From Chloroflexota bacterium (lineage in GTDB: Bacteria; Chloroflexota; Anaerolineae; Aggregatilineales; Phototrophicaceae), in contig QUBZ01000001.1 of the NCBI GenBank assembly GCA_014338005.1, positions 62,001-126,000 of the forward strand: a stretch of 64,000 bases of DNA. The letters run 5' to 3'. The stretch's first letter is position 1, and each line of letters opens with the position of its first letter. Shown here in pieces: positions 42,525-52,017 of this stretch. The translations under genes and the position numbers were made by a program. The notes under the pieces were generated by a model. It was not told the DNA's origin and searched no databases. It worked only from the letters and a program-made list of their open reading frames with translations.

Positions 42525-43471
42525 AAATCGAGCAGAATTTTCAGCGCACCAGGTCGTGCCGCGTGCTGTAGGGCCTCAATAATTGAGTCGAACGGGTAAC
42601 GCGCTTCGATCAAAGCGGTAACATCTACTAATCCCATTTTTAACAGGCGTATGGCGCTTTCAAAGGGTCCGCACCGGCTGCCGACGAGCCGGATTTCGCG
42701 GACTGCGATCTGTGTCAGGTCGGCTTTGGGCAGGCCGTTATAGGTACTTTTGAGAATCAATGTTCCGCGCGGTTGGACAAGCCGGAGTGCATCCTCAAAA
42801 CCCTGCGCCTGCCCGGTGCAGTCTATAATAATGTGGAAACTTTCGGCGCGCGTCTCTGAGTATGCTGCCGCCGGTATACCCCATTTTTCCAGCAGTCGTT
42901 TTTGCGACTCTCTGCGTGTGATGCCGATTACTTCCGCGCCGGTCAGTCTCAGCACCTGGGCGACCAGCAGCCCTAACTTACCCAGACCGATAACGGCTGC
43001 CCGGTCGCGCGGCGAGATATGCACCGCCTCGGTTATTTGAAGGGCAGCTGCCAGCGGCTCTATAAAAACGCCCTGGTCATCGCTGATCGTGTCCGGCACG
43101 ATGTGTAAATTTTGAACAGACAGCGCCAGATAATCGGCAAAGGCGCCGGGATGACGGCGAATACCAACCGTCCTGCGGTTGCGGCACTGGCTGGGGATAC
43201 CGCGCCGGCAAAAATCGCAGTCCCTACAGGCAACATTGATTTCCCCCACCACTCGCTTGCCGAGCAGATCAGTTGGGCCTTGCTCAACTGCTGCGACAAA
43301 TTCATGGCCTGGAATGCCGGCGAAGTCGTACATTCCCGCAATCAGTTCCAGATCGGTATTGCAGATGCCGGCCCGCCGGATTTTGAGTAAAACCTCGTCT
43401 TCTTGCGGTTCTGGAAATGGTATGGCCGTCTGGAGGCTGGCCTGGTTGTTGTCATATACCAGCGCGCGCAT
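42521..43471 (-). CDS. Zinc-dependent medium-chain dehydrogenase
   Basis: A 316-residue MDR enzyme. The catalytic zinc ligands are C37 (AGICNTD) and H56-E57 (PGHEF). The structural zinc is held by four cysteines in CRDCDFCRR...C (C82, C85, C88, C96). The NAD(P) fold is AVIGLGKLGLLVAQVL. It oxidises an alcohol or polyol; the substrate is not told by the sequence. It is somewhat shorter than typical (about 340). It starts six bases after the secF stop, an odd place for such an enzyme, presumably as the last gene of the sec operon. Confidence 0.9.
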   Translation of the reverse strand: MRALVYDNNQASLQTAIPFPEPQEDEVLLKIRRAGICNTDLELIAGMYDFAGIPGHEFVAAVEQGPTDLLGKRVVGEINVACRDCDFCRRGIPSQCRNRRTVGIRRHPGAFADYLALSVQNLHIVPDTISDDQGVFIEPLAAALQITEAVHISPRDRAAVIGLGKLGLLVAQVLRLTGAEVIGITRRESQKRLLEKWGIPAAAYSETRAESFHIIIDCTGQAQGFEDALRLVQPRGTLILKSTYNGLPKADLTQIAVREIRLVGSRCGPFESAIRLLKMGLVDVTALIEARYPFDSIIEALQHAARPGALKILLDF

Positions 43472-43477
43472 AAATAC

Positions 43478-44428
43478 CTAAACCTCGGCGGTCTGGAGAT
43501 CGTGCCGCCGGTTGACAAAGGGGATTTCTCCCTTTTCCCAGGATACCAGCAGAGGGACAGCGATGAAAATAGAGGAGTACGACCCGGTGAGCAGCCCGGC
43601 AAACAGGATAAAAACGAACTGTTTGATGCTCTCTCCGCCAAAAAGCATGATGGCGATGATGACGAAAAAGACGTTAATCTGGGTTGTCAGCGAGCGGTGA
43701 ATGGTTTCCAGGATGCTCCGGTTGACGATAGTTTCATACGGCTCGCCCAGGAACTTGGGGATGTTCTCGCGGATTCGGTCAAACAGAACGATGGTATCCT
43801 GAACGGAAAAACCGACGATCATCAATACGGCGGTCAGGAAAAGTGCATCCACTTCCCAACCAAACAGAAGCCCCATCAGGGACATAACAGCAGAGACGAT
43901 CAAAACATCGTGCAGCATGGCAAGAATCGCGCACACGCCATATCGGAAAGCATCTGGCACCTGCCGGAAAGCCAGGATGATAAACCCTGTAACGATGGTT
44001 GCCGCCACCAGCACCGCGACAAATGCTGCCTGAGTAACTTCCTGCCCGATGAGGGCTGAAACATTTTCTACGCGCAGCGCATCACGGTCGAGCGGTGCCA
44101 GAATTTCCAGGCGTTCCTGAATCTGGCGGGTTTCCGCCTCATTATGATAACCGGTACGAACCGACCAGCGATTCTGGCTGCTTTCCCCAAGCTGCTGAAT
44201 CAGTGGGTTGTCGTCGCCAAATTCGGTAAAAACGGCTCGCAGGCCGGACTCGTCGGCGCCGGCCTCTGTAAAACGCAGCTCGTAGATGCTGCCGCCCTCA
44301 AAATCAATGCTCAGGCGGAACAACCGTCCGGTTGTTGCCGCCGAGTAGAGCATGATGAGGATGCCGGGGATGATAATCAGCGAGGAGAACAAATAATACC
44401 AGCGGCGTTTTTCTACGATGGTAAACAT
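43478..44428 (-). CDS. secF: Protein translocase subunit SecF
   Basis: 316 residues with six hydrophobic segments. The family signatures are IDFEGGSIYELRF near the N-terminus and VGFSVQDTIVLFDRIREN in the C-terminal channel domain. The periplasmic P1 domain lies between the first two helices. It partners SecD to use the proton gradient in protein export. AAAGGAG lies nine bases before the ATG. It is 19 bases downstream of secD. Confidence 0.96.
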   Translation of the reverse strand: MFTIVEKRRWYYLFSSLIIIPGILIMLYSAATTGRLFRLSIDFEGGSIYELRFTEAGADESGLRAVFTEFGDDNPLIQQLGESSQNRWSVRTGYHNEAETRQIQERLEILAPLDRDALRVENVSALIGQEVTQAAFVAVLVAATIVTGFIILAFRQVPDAFRYGVCAILAMLHDVLIVSAVMSLMGLLFGWEVDALFLTAVLMIVGFSVQDTIVLFDRIRENIPKFLGEPYETIVNRSILETIHRSLTTQINVFFVIIAIMLFGGESIKQFVFILFAGLLTGSYSSIFIAVPLLVSWEKGEIPFVNRRHDLQTAEV

Positions 44429-44447
44429 CGTTCATGACTCCTTTAGG

Positions 44448-45899
44448 TTAGACGCCCATCAGCCATTTGCGGCTTTCGGCGGGTTTTTTGAAGATAGGCA
44501 GCAGAATATGCAGGAACGTTCGGGTTACAATGATGGCTGTAAAAAGGTTGAGCGTTAAACCTAATGCCAGGGTAACAGCGAATCCGCTGACGACGCTTGC
44601 GCCTGGCGTCTGACCAAAGAGGAATAATACGCCGCTAATCAGGATGGTTGAAATGTTGGAGTCGCGGATGGAGTTCCACGCCCTTGCAAAACCCTCCGTT
44701 ACGGCGCTGTCAATGGCCTTGTTAGCGCGCAGTTCTTCGCGCATTCGCTCAAAAATCAGGATGTTCCCATCTACTGCCGAACCGATGGAGATCAAAAAAC
44801 CGACGATAGCCGGCAGTGTCAGGGTGATAGGAATCAGTTTAAAGAGCGCCAGGTTTAGCAGAATAAACACTAGCAGCGCCAGGCTGGCTGCTACACCTGG
44901 CACGCGGTAGTTGATCGTCATGAATGCCAGGATGATGAATACGCCAATCACACCGGCTCGGATGCTGAGATTGACCGATTCCTGGCCGAGTGTTGCGCCT
45001 ACAGTTTCGCTGCTGATGACTTCCAGCGGGATGGGCAGCGCGCCCGAACGCAGTTGCAGCGCCAGGGTTTTTGCCTCTTGTTCGGTGAAGTTTCCGGTGA
45101 TGACTCCGCCGGTATCCAACTGTGCCTGAATCGTCGGTGCAGACAAAACGATGCCGTCCAGGACAATTGCCATTGGCTGCCCGATGCGCGAGGCGGTGAA
45201 GGGGCCGAAGATGCTGCCGCCCGCTGGCGTCAGTTCAAACTGAATTTCCCAACGACCATCTGTCCCCAGGCGTGCGGCGGCAGCTTGCAGCCCAGCCCCG
45301 GTTATAACCGTCTCAAAGGGCTGTCCGGTGGCTGGGTTAAGCAGCGGTTGTTCTTCACTCGCTGTTGGTTGTTCGTCGCCGTTTGTGGGTGCGACAGGTG
45401 TGGCATCGGGGCTGTCTGTTTGGCGCTGCTCCTGGATGATTACCTGTTCAGTGGTGAGGATTTTTCGCCCGGTTAGCTGTCCGACCTGGGCGCTTAAACC
45501 GCCGAAATCCACAAATTCCAATAAAGCTGTTCGCTGGATGGTTTCGATGGCCTGCTGAGGGTCTCGCACACCCGGTAGTTCGACTAGGATGCGGTTGTTG
45601 CCCTGAAGCTGGACGGTGGCTTCCCCCACCCCCAGAGCATTTACACGGCGGGAAACGTTGTTGGCTGCCGTTCGCAAGTCTTCTTGTGAGAATGTTCCCA
45701 CTGGGAGCTGTGATTGCAGCAAAACGCGCAGCCCACCTACGAGATCAAGCCCTAGGCTTTGCTGAACATTCAGGCTGATGTCGCTTTTGCCGTCCCTATC
45801 GCTGTCAATGTGAATACCCTGTGTGTCGGGCAGTGCGACCCATACACAGAATATGGTAAGCAGCAGAATAAATATCAGCCAGCGAATATGGCTATTCAT
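44448..45899 (-). CDS. secD: Protein translocase subunit SecD
   Basis: 483 residues. The first helix is followed by GLDLVGGLRVLLQ, then the periplasmic P1 domain, the sequence PGVRDPQQAIETI and a long Gln/Pro/Thr-rich loop (about 170-200; PVAPTNGDEQPTASEE). The C-terminal half has five helices with the SecD motif IGSAVDGNILIFERMREEL. It works with SecF and YajC in protein export. Start ATG at 45899, AAAGG about 11 bases upstream. Confidence 0.96.
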   Translation of the reverse strand: MNSHIRWLIFILLLTIFCVWVALPDTQGIHIDSDRDGKSDISLNVQQSLGLDLVGGLRVLLQSQLPVGTFSQEDLRTAANNVSRRVNALGVGEATVQLQGNNRILVELPGVRDPQQAIETIQRTALLEFVDFGGLSAQVGQLTGRKILTTEQVIIQEQRQTDSPDATPVAPTNGDEQPTASEEQPLLNPATGQPFETVITGAGLQAAAARLGTDGRWEIQFELTPAGGSIFGPFTASRIGQPMAIVLDGIVLSAPTIQAQLDTGGVITGNFTEQEAKTLALQLRSGALPIPLEVISSETVGATLGQESVNLSIRAGVIGVFIILAFMTINYRVPGVAASLALLVFILLNLALFKLIPITLTLPAIVGFLISIGSAVDGNILIFERMREELRANKAIDSAVTEGFARAWNSIRDSNISTILISGVLFLFGQTPGASVVSGFAVTLALGLTLNLFTAIIVTRTFLHILLPIFKKPAESRKWLMGV

Positions 45900-45941
45900 G
45901 TGGCGAGTAACCTTTCTCGGTTATGTTGCTCGGCGTGGCAC

Positions 45942-46268
45942 TTAATGCTCCGGCAGATGCTCTTCGTCAGTTTTGATCCGCATATCTCTTTTCAGGGTTT
46001 CGGGGTCGTAGGGCTGCACCAGGGCTGCGGTCACAAGACGGATGGTGACACCGTTGGCAATTTCAACATGGGCGATACCTTCGTCAGTTTCAATTGAGAT
46101 GATTTTGCCGATGATGCCTCCATAGGTTATGACTTCACTCCCAATACTGAGGTTTTGGATGTATCGCTGGCGTTTTTCAAATGCGCGCTGCTTGGGGAAG
46201 ATCACCATTGCCCAGTATGCGCCAAGCGCCAGTGCCATAATGAATGCGAGTAGCGCAAACTCTTGCAT
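45942..46268 (-). CDS. yajC: Preprotein translocase accessory protein YajC
   Basis: 108 residues: one N-terminal transmembrane helix (about 5-25), then FPKQRAFEKRQRYIQNLSIG and the conserved GSEVITYGGIIGKI block of YajC. It is the first gene of the yajC-secD-secF unit; secD begins 42 bases downstream. It helps the SecDF complex at the membrane. Confidence 0.93.
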   Translation of the reverse strand: MQEFALLAFIMALALGAYWAMVIFPKQRAFEKRQRYIQNLSIGSEVITYGGIIGKIISIETDEGIAHVEIANGVTIRLVTAALVQPYDPETLKRDMRIKTDEEHLPEH

Positions 46269-46309
46269 GTTGGCTCTCGCCCCCTTATCTCTGGTTGGAA
46301 CGGTTGCTC

Positions 46310-46337
46310 ATTATAGCACTACGCCTGTAACTGGCAA
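46310..46337 (-). promoter_or_regulatory. Promoter of the yajC-secDF operon
   Basis: On the minus strand: TTGCCA (-35, 46337-46332), a 16-base spacer and TATAAT (-10, 46315-46310), 41 bases before the yajC ATG. Confidence 0.7.
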
Positions 46338-46344
46338 CTGTCGG

Positions 46345-46373
46345 TAGACGATTGTTTGTCTGGACGCTAAAAT
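46345..46373 (+). promoter_or_regulatory. Promoter for the secreted-protein gene at 46.4 kb
   Basis: TAGACG (-35, 46345-46350), a 17-base spacer and TAAAAT (-10, 46368-46373). It is back-to-back with the sec operon promoter. Confidence 0.45.
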
Positions 46374-46435
46374 AGCAGGATGGTCTACGGTTCGCGGGAT
46401 GTGTTTAAAGCACGCCCTGAGCGCGGGATACTGTC

Positions 46436-47560
46436 ATGCCGAAAAAATCGCTTTTCTTGCTGGTTATTGCAGTTCTTTTGGGGCTGCCGCTTCTGCTGGT
46501 TGATGCAGGAGATCGTGTACTTTCAAACAATCGGGGTGATGAGAGTGCGACCTGGTTTATCACCGGCGAGCCTACTTTGGTGATGAATGGTTTTGATCTG
46601 ACGCCGTTAAATCTGCCACTTCCGGCGGTGATTGACCGTGTGAGTCTGGCTGTGCAAACGGCTGTCCCTGGAGCTACGGTTGAAGTTGTCGTTTACCAGG
46701 ATGCGAATGGTGGTTCGCCGGCTGATGCGGTGCTGGCTGGCCGTACGCAGGTTGTTATCAATCAGCCGGGTGTGTTCACGGTAACTTTCCCGACGCCTGT
46801 TTCTATTACGCAGCCGGTGGTCTGGATAGGTTTTTACCTGCCGGTGGATTTTGTCTTTTTGGCGGATAAATCAGGCACATCGGTTTTAACCTACTGGGCA
46901 TGGACGCCGGGGGGGCGTTTTGATGTGGCTAATCTGGCTTCTGCTCAGGTGTTAGGCCCGGCGGATGGTACGGCTCCGGTGAATATCAATATGGGCGGCA
47001 TCGCTCGTATTACAGCGGAAATCAGCAGTGTGGTTGCGGGTACGCCGCAAACGGTTACACCTGGGGCGACTCCCCTGCCTGGTACGCCGGGGCCGGTGAT
47101 TACGCAGATTATTCCTGTCGAGAGTGTGGATTTGAGTGTGTTGGGGCCGTATTCTCCGGCTTGCGAAACTCTCTATAAGGATGATGAAGATATTAAAATT
47201 ACCTTCCGGGGTGAGTTGAATATCGTTTGTCAGGCGATCTGGCCGGGTTATGCGCCGCCTTCTCCGCTGGGCTTTTCGCGGAAAGAACTTCTCTACGATC
47301 TGATGTTTTTCGATGCCAATGGGGTTATTACCGGTAGGCTGCCTGAGGCGGTTACGCACTGTATTCAAGCTAATCCGGTGGATATAGATATGGCGGTAGT
47401 TGGTGCTGCTTATGGTGCGCCCAGGCGGTGGGAGCTGCTGCCTACTTTGCGCGTTGGAAACTTTATTTGCGCGGAGGTCTGGCAGGGTGGGAATTTGTCC
47501 TACTTCATTCCGGGTGTAGAAACACCGACGCCGACACCAACTGCTACGCTCAAGCCGTGA
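46436..47560 (+). CDS. Secreted beta-domain protein of unknown function
   Basis: 374 residues with an N-terminal signal (SLFLLVIAVLLGLPLLLVDAG). The mature part begins with a beta domain of about 165 residues (VIDRVSLAVQTAVPGATVEV; VWIGFYLPVDFVFL), then a TPGATPLPGTPG linker. A second domain (about 225-365) with four cysteines (ACETL, IVCQA, THCIQ, NFICAEV) may form two disulphides. It ends in TPTPTPT. I recognise no family. It is followed 13 bases later by the NERD-like gene and then by a glycosyltransferase, suggesting an envelope-related operon. Confidence 0.75.
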   Translation: MPKKSLFLLVIAVLLGLPLLLVDAGDRVLSNNRGDESATWFITGEPTLVMNGFDLTPLNLPLPAVIDRVSLAVQTAVPGATVEVVVYQDANGGSPADAVLAGRTQVVINQPGVFTVTFPTPVSITQPVVWIGFYLPVDFVFLADKSGTSVLTYWAWTPGGRFDVANLASAQVLGPADGTAPVNINMGGIARITAEISSVVAGTPQTVTPGATPLPGTPGPVITQIIPVESVDLSVLGPYSPACETLYKDDEDIKITFRGELNIVCQAIWPGYAPPSPLGFSRKELLYDLMFFDANGVITGRLPEAVTHCIQANPVDIDMAVVGAAYGAPRRWELLPTLRVGNFICAEVWQGGNLSYFIPGVETPTPTPTATLKP

Positions 47561-47573
47561 GGGTTCTAAAACA

Positions 47574-48404
47574 ATGCGTGTTGAAACGAATTGGAAATTG
47601 GTCCGCCGGAATCGCCGTCTGGCGAACTTCCTGTTTTTTTTCAGTATGGCGGTTTTGGTGGGTGGTTTTATCATCGCTAATTCTCAGTTGATGAATCCAT
47701 CGGCAGAGATGGATGATCTTTCGCTGCTTGTCGCTTTGATTTTGCCCTGGGTAGTGCTGCCTGTAGGTTTTATAAGCACGCTGGTTTCGGTGCGTATGAC
47801 TAACCTCTGGATTCGCAAGCCGCGCCCGGAAGATGTTATTCGTGAGGGGCTGAAGGGAATAAACAAACGCAGCGTCCTCTATAACTATTATCACTTTCCC
47901 GCGCGCCATGTGCTTATCACACCGTTGGGCGTTTTCGCTATGATTACCCGTTATCAGGACGGTTACTTCGTGGTTGAGGGCGACCGATGGAAAACACCTG
48001 GTGGCGCTCTGCGATGGTTAATGCGCTTGTTCCGTCGTGATGATGTCGGTAATCCCACTGAAGAAGCTCTTGATGCGGCAGCGCACGTGAAAAAGCTGCT
48101 GAGTTCCACCGCGCCTGATATACAGGTTCAGCCGTTGATAATCTTCATCAGCCCGCGTGTGCGTGTTGATATTCAAGACCCAACTGTGCCAGTGTTATTC
48201 GCAGACAGCAAGCGCGACCCTAATCTTCGGGATTACATGCGCGACTACGCGCGCCGGCAAGCTCCTCAGGAAAATAGCGACACAAAAGCTAAGAAGAAGG
48301 CGAAATCCGGTAAACCCTCAGTGCCTCCATCCGACAACGGGGTAATTTCTCCTGAGGAGCTTGCCGAAACCCTTGACCGGATAACATTACGCTCAGGCCA
48401 TTGA
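47574..48404 (+). CDS. Membrane protein with NERD-like domain
   Basis: 276 residues. Two transmembrane helices (about 17-38 and 51-72) are followed by a cytoplasmic domain beginning FPARHVLITPLGVFAMITRYQDG. This resembles the core of NERD (nuclease-related) domains but lacks the obvious E...K catalytic set. The C-terminus is Lys/Pro-rich and low complexity (SDTKAKKKAKSGKPSVPPSD). The link to nucleases is weak; call it a conserved membrane protein. Its stop overlaps the next start by one base. Confidence 0.65.
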   Translation: MRVETNWKLVRRNRRLANFLFFFSMAVLVGGFIIANSQLMNPSAEMDDLSLLVALILPWVVLPVGFISTLVSVRMTNLWIRKPRPEDVIREGLKGINKRSVLYNYYHFPARHVLITPLGVFAMITRYQDGYFVVEGDRWKTPGGALRWLMRLFRRDDVGNPTEEALDAAAHVKKLLSSTAPDIQVQPLIIFISPRVRVDIQDPTVPVLFADSKRDPNLRDYMRDYARRQAPQENSDTKAKKKAKSGKPSVPPSDNGVISPEELAETLDRITLRSGH

Positions 48405-50266
48405 TGATGGCGAGAAAATATGCATCGGCTGCGGTTATTATAATAACCGCAGTTGGTTTTTTCTTACGCCTTTATCGTCTGGATTCCGCACCTTTCCGGG
48501 GGGACGAAGCATTTACCGTCCAAAACTGGATGTCCCTTCCCTTATCTCAGTCATTGACACAGATTGCCGCTATCGAACCACATCCTTTTATGACCTATGT
48601 CTTGTTCAGAGCATGGGGGGTGCTTGCCGGTACGAGTGAATTTGCAGCCCGGTTTCTTCCGGCATTGGTCAATGTGTTGGGTATACCGGCACTATATGTC
48701 CTGGGGCGGCGCCTGTTGGGTTGGAAGGTAGGTTTGCTGGCAGCTTTTTTCTGGGCCGTTCATCCATATCTGATATGGCATTCACAGGATGCTCGTAATT
48801 ATGCCATCTGGGTGTCGTTCAGTACTCTGGCTGTCTGGTTTGGTGTGCGAGCATTAAATAAAAACCGTTTTGTTGATTATATCATTTACGGTTTGGCTGC
48901 ATTTCTGGCTGTTTCTGTCTTTTATCTTGATTTATTTACTCTGGCAGCGGTTGGTCTTTACGCTTTATTGGTGTATCGCCATAGTTTACATGATCGAGTT
49001 TACTTCCTTGTGGTTGTTGTATCAGTATCGTTGATTTCAATAATTTCTTTTGTTCTGCTTCAAGGTTCGCTTCTTACCGGTGGTGCATATGGAGGCACAA
49101 CGGGCGGAGGCCTGAATATTTTCCGCCTTTTACGGGAATTTCTCTTAGTGTTATCCTGGGGAACGACATATCCTGCTGAATTGCAGTCTGTGATCTGGCC
49201 TATACTGTGGCTTGTAGTTCTCTTAAGTAATGTTGTTATGTGGCGAGATTATAGGCAGACTGCTCTTTTGTTAAGTTTGCTTACATTTCTCCCGCTTATT
49301 CTGTTATCGCTGATTTCGCTGCGGCTTGATGTGTTTGCACCTCGTTACGTGTTGTCGGTAACACCTTTTCTTCTATTGTTTATAGCTTATTTGATTGTGC
49401 GTGTTAGAAGTTTTGCCGTTAGGGTGGGGATTTTGGGGGTCTGGTCTGTAGTTGCTTTGATTGGGCTGTGTGGTTATTTTTGGGTTAATGACTACGCGAA
49501 GTCAAAGGCCTGGCCTGACTTATCTGCCTATCTTGAAGCGCGTGTAACTCCTGATAATCTGGTGATTCAGCTTTCCGCCGATGCAGCTTTTGGTTATTAT
49601 TATCATGCACCGGCTGACGAAACGGCGCTGCCCGCCAGCCCTTCACAACCTTCTTCAGAAATTATCGCTGCGCTTGAAGCCGATTTAACCCGTTACCGCT
49701 CGATCTGGCTAGTCGGCCAGACTTTCCCCGACTGGCCGAACGCAGGCGTCGTCGAAAACTGGGCATCGAGCAATCTCCAGCTTGTACGCGAAACCAGCAT
49801 ATCCGGCCTGGCTGTTCAACAATACATGCCCTGGCAGGTAGGCGCGGACGAAATCTCCGCACCTCAATCGCTGGCATCGTTCGCGGACAAAATCGAACTG
49901 GTTGATGTGTATCTCCTGCTGCCGCCGGAACCGACCGGCCAGCTTATAATGTGGGCTTACTGGCATCCGCTTGCTTTAACCGACACTCCTTACAAAATTT
50001 TCCTGCACCTTCAGGGCCCTTTCAACTCGACTACAGGAAACCCCCTCTGGTCACAGGATGACCAGTATCCGCAGGATGGCCGCGTCAGCACCGCTGAATG
50101 GGCGCTCGCGGCCATCTATCGAGATGTTTATACACTTCCGCTGCAAAACGTCCCGCCAGGAGAATATGATCTCCGTATCGGCCTTTACGCGCCGGCTACC
50201 GGTCAGCGTCTCAGGCTGGCAAACGGTGATGACAGCTATTTAATCCAGACTATCTCCCTGCCCTAA
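48404..50266 (+). CDS. GT-C membrane glycosyltransferase (ArnT/PMT-like, GT39/GT83 type)
   Basis: 620 residues. The first loop has the acidic motif RLDSAPFRGDEAFTV, the catalytic-loop position of GT-C enzymes using polyprenyl-phosphate sugars. About ten membrane helices follow, with HPYLIWHSQDARNYAIW as a second conserved loop. The C-terminal 150 residues are an extracytoplasmic beta domain. It probably adds a sugar to a protein or glycolipid. The ATG at 48404 overlaps the previous stop; a TTG at 48401 is an alternative. The first two thirds are markedly AT-rich and the last third is not (see findings). Confidence 0.85.
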   Translation: MMARKYASAAVIIITAVGFFLRLYRLDSAPFRGDEAFTVQNWMSLPLSQSLTQIAAIEPHPFMTYVLFRAWGVLAGTSEFAARFLPALVNVLGIPALYVLGRRLLGWKVGLLAAFFWAVHPYLIWHSQDARNYAIWVSFSTLAVWFGVRALNKNRFVDYIIYGLAAFLAVSVFYLDLFTLAAVGLYALLVYRHSLHDRVYFLVVVVSVSLISIISFVLLQGSLLTGGAYGGTTGGGLNIFRLLREFLLVLSWGTTYPAELQSVIWPILWLVVLLSNVVMWRDYRQTALLLSLLTFLPLILLSLISLRLDVFAPRYVLSVTPFLLLFIAYLIVRVRSFAVRVGILGVWSVVALIGLCGYFWVNDYAKSKAWPDLSAYLEARVTPDNLVIQLSADAAFGYYYHAPADETALPASPSQPSSEIIAALEADLTRYRSIWLVGQTFPDWPNAGVVENWASSNLQLVRETSISGLAVQQYMPWQVGADEISAPQSLASFADKIELVDVYLLLPPEPTGQLIMWAYWHPLALTDTPYKIFLHLQGPFNSTTGNPLWSQDDQYPQDGRVSTAEWALAAIYRDVYTLPLQNVPPGEYDLRIGLYAPATGQRLRLANGDDSYLIQTISLP

Positions 50267-51351
50267 CCCATGCTGTCCAGGCGTTCCTGCCATTTTGCGA
50301 CCAGCCGGTTATAAACCGCCTCGGAAATTTCGCCGCTGGCAAGTTTCATATCCAGGTTGTCAATGAGTGCCTGAATCTCCTCTTTCGTCTGTGAGTTGCT
50401 CGGCGCGGCGCTGCCGGCGGGCGCTTCTGCTTCTGCCCCCCCACCCTGTCGTTTCATCATATCCATCATCATCTGCTGCATCATCATTTGCTGTTGCAGC
50501 ATCTGCTGTTGTAATCCCGCCGCCTCAGGATTTAAAGCCGCCCCAATCTGCTGGCCGACACCCATACCGACCCCGGCGCCTGCCAGCGCGCCGCCCAATC
50601 CTGGATTTTCAGCCGCCTTTTGGGCGATGTTCAGCCGCTGCACGCGCTCCCACATATCCAAGCTAACATAGTTCCGCAGTTCATCCAGCGAAACATCTTT
50701 CGCCGTGAAGGGTTTCGCCTCAAAGGCCTTAATACGCAGCCCCAGCGCCTGGAATTTATCATTGACTTTTGCCAGCATCGCGCCTTCCAGATCGCCCAAC
50801 AGCCGGTTCGCATCCGGCACACTCTGCGCCCCGGATTTAGTCAGCAGTTCGGCGATTTCGCTCAGCAGTATGCTCTGAATACGCTCTTTAATGTCACGCA
50901 GGGATACCACCGCTTTACCAACGGCGTACTGCTTCACAAACAACAAAGCATCATCTACGCCGATGTCAATTACCCCATGTGTGATGAGCAGCGCCACACC
51001 CAACCCACGCCCCGGCGTTTCCAGCACAATTGGCGGGTTCGTCCCCCACCCAACCTGCGGCATATCCTTCAAATTCACAAAATACAGGTCGGCAGTAAAG
51101 GGCGTGCGCCCGCTGGTTGCCATACCGATCAGGCCGGACAGCAGGGGAAGGTTTGCCGTAGACAGCGTGTGGCGGCCCGGCCCCAGCACATCCAGCGCCT
51201 GCCCGCCGCGCACGAACACGGCAGCTTGGCTTTCACCCACGATCACCTGCGACCCCATCCGCCAGTCCCCGCTGCCTTGCTGTGGCTCACGGTAAGCGAA
51301 CTCCTCATCGCCGACGTTAACGTGGTCAATAACATCAATGATGCGCGCCAT
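50263..51351 (-). CDS. SPFH-domain (YdjI-like) protein with C-terminal SHOCT-like tail
   Basis: 362 residues. It begins with the virion-core/SPFH fold seen in YdjI-like proteins (IVGESQAAVFVRGGQALDVLGPGRHTL, about 35-62). A helical SPFH extension follows (about 150-240), then a Gly/Ala-rich hinge and a striking Met/Gln tract (about 270-300; LQQQMLQQQMMMQQMMMD). The last 45 residues resemble a SHOCT module (IQALIDNLDMKLASGEISE). Such proteins form membrane-associated oligomers. It is the last gene of the four-gene locus from 54.5 kb. Function unknown. Confidence 0.8.
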   Translation of the reverse strand: MARIIDVIDHVNVGDEEFAYREPQQGSGDWRMGSQVIVGESQAAVFVRGGQALDVLGPGRHTLSTANLPLLSGLIGMATSGRTPFTADLYFVNLKDMPQVGWGTNPPIVLETPGRGLGVALLITHGVIDIGVDDALLFVKQYAVGKAVVSLRDIKERIQSILLSEIAELLTKSGAQSVPDANRLLGDLEGAMLAKVNDKFQALGLRIKAFEAKPFTAKDVSLDELRNYVSLDMWERVQRLNIAQKAAENPGLGGALAGAGVGMGVGQQIGAALNPEAAGLQQQMLQQQMMMQQMMMDMMKRQGGGAEAEAPAGSAAPSNSQTKEEIQALIDNLDMKLASGEISEAVYNRLVAKWQERLDSMG

Positions 51352-51402
51352 TTTTATTCATCTCCCTGTTAATCGTTTTTGACTATGCGAATTTTCCAGG
51401 CG

Positions 51403-51936
51403 TTACGATCTAGTAGTACCCAGCCCAGTAATCATGTCCTCACGCTTGGAAAAGGCTTCATCGGCCTCTACTGCTATCCGATCAAGCGAAGCCAGCGCCT
51501 CGTCAATTCCACTCCCACTGGCGGCTGCCTGCTCCAGTTCATCCAGCCCGCTTTGGAACTGATCGGCAAAACGGATTTGCAGTTCATCGAACATGTAAAG
51601 GCTTTCCAGTTGTTCCGGGCCAATTTTGATCTCCGCAAAAAACCCGGAATACCCCGGCGCAGCCGCCTTCACCCGGTCACGATACAACTGCATTCGCGCC
51701 TTTACGCTACTTGTTTTGCTCATGTAGGACAGCCCGCCGGCGTCAAGTAAAGACTTTTCAATCCTAACAAACCGGTTAATACGCTCAGAAACCTGGTCGG
51801 CAACGTAGTCCCGCACCATCCGGTCAGCTGCCCGGCGCGCTTTATTATCCAGATAACCGGAAAAGCCGGGCAGCCGAGCCAGCAGCCGCTCGAACGCGCC
51901 GCGCTCCCCCGTGATACGATCATATAGGTCAGACAT
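51403..51936 (-). CDS. Helical cytoplasmic protein of the SPFH/DUF2207 locus
   Basis: 177 residues, almost all helical and charged (GFSGYLDNKARRAADRMVRDY; YMFDELQIRFADQFQSGLDELE). There is no membrane segment and no motif I recognise. The start is the ATG at 51936 with AGGAGA nine bases upstream; an ATG 10 codons earlier lies in the leader. It sits between the zinc-ribbon membrane gene and the SPFH gene (51-base gap), so it is probably a partner of the SPFH protein. Confidence 0.7.
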   Translation of the reverse strand: MSDLYDRITGERGAFERLLARLPGFSGYLDNKARRAADRMVRDYVADQVSERINRFVRIEKSLLDAGGLSYMSKTSSVKARMQLYRDRVKAAAPGYSGFFAEIKIGPEQLESLYMFDELQIRFADQFQSGLDELEQAAASGSGIDEALASLDRIAVEADEAFSKREDMITGLGTTRS

Positions 51937-52017
51937 GGATATTTTCTCCTGTTGTCCTCTTATCAATAACCATATTACAGGATTGCCTTTACAGCCAATC
52001 CCCCAATCATGGGCGGG

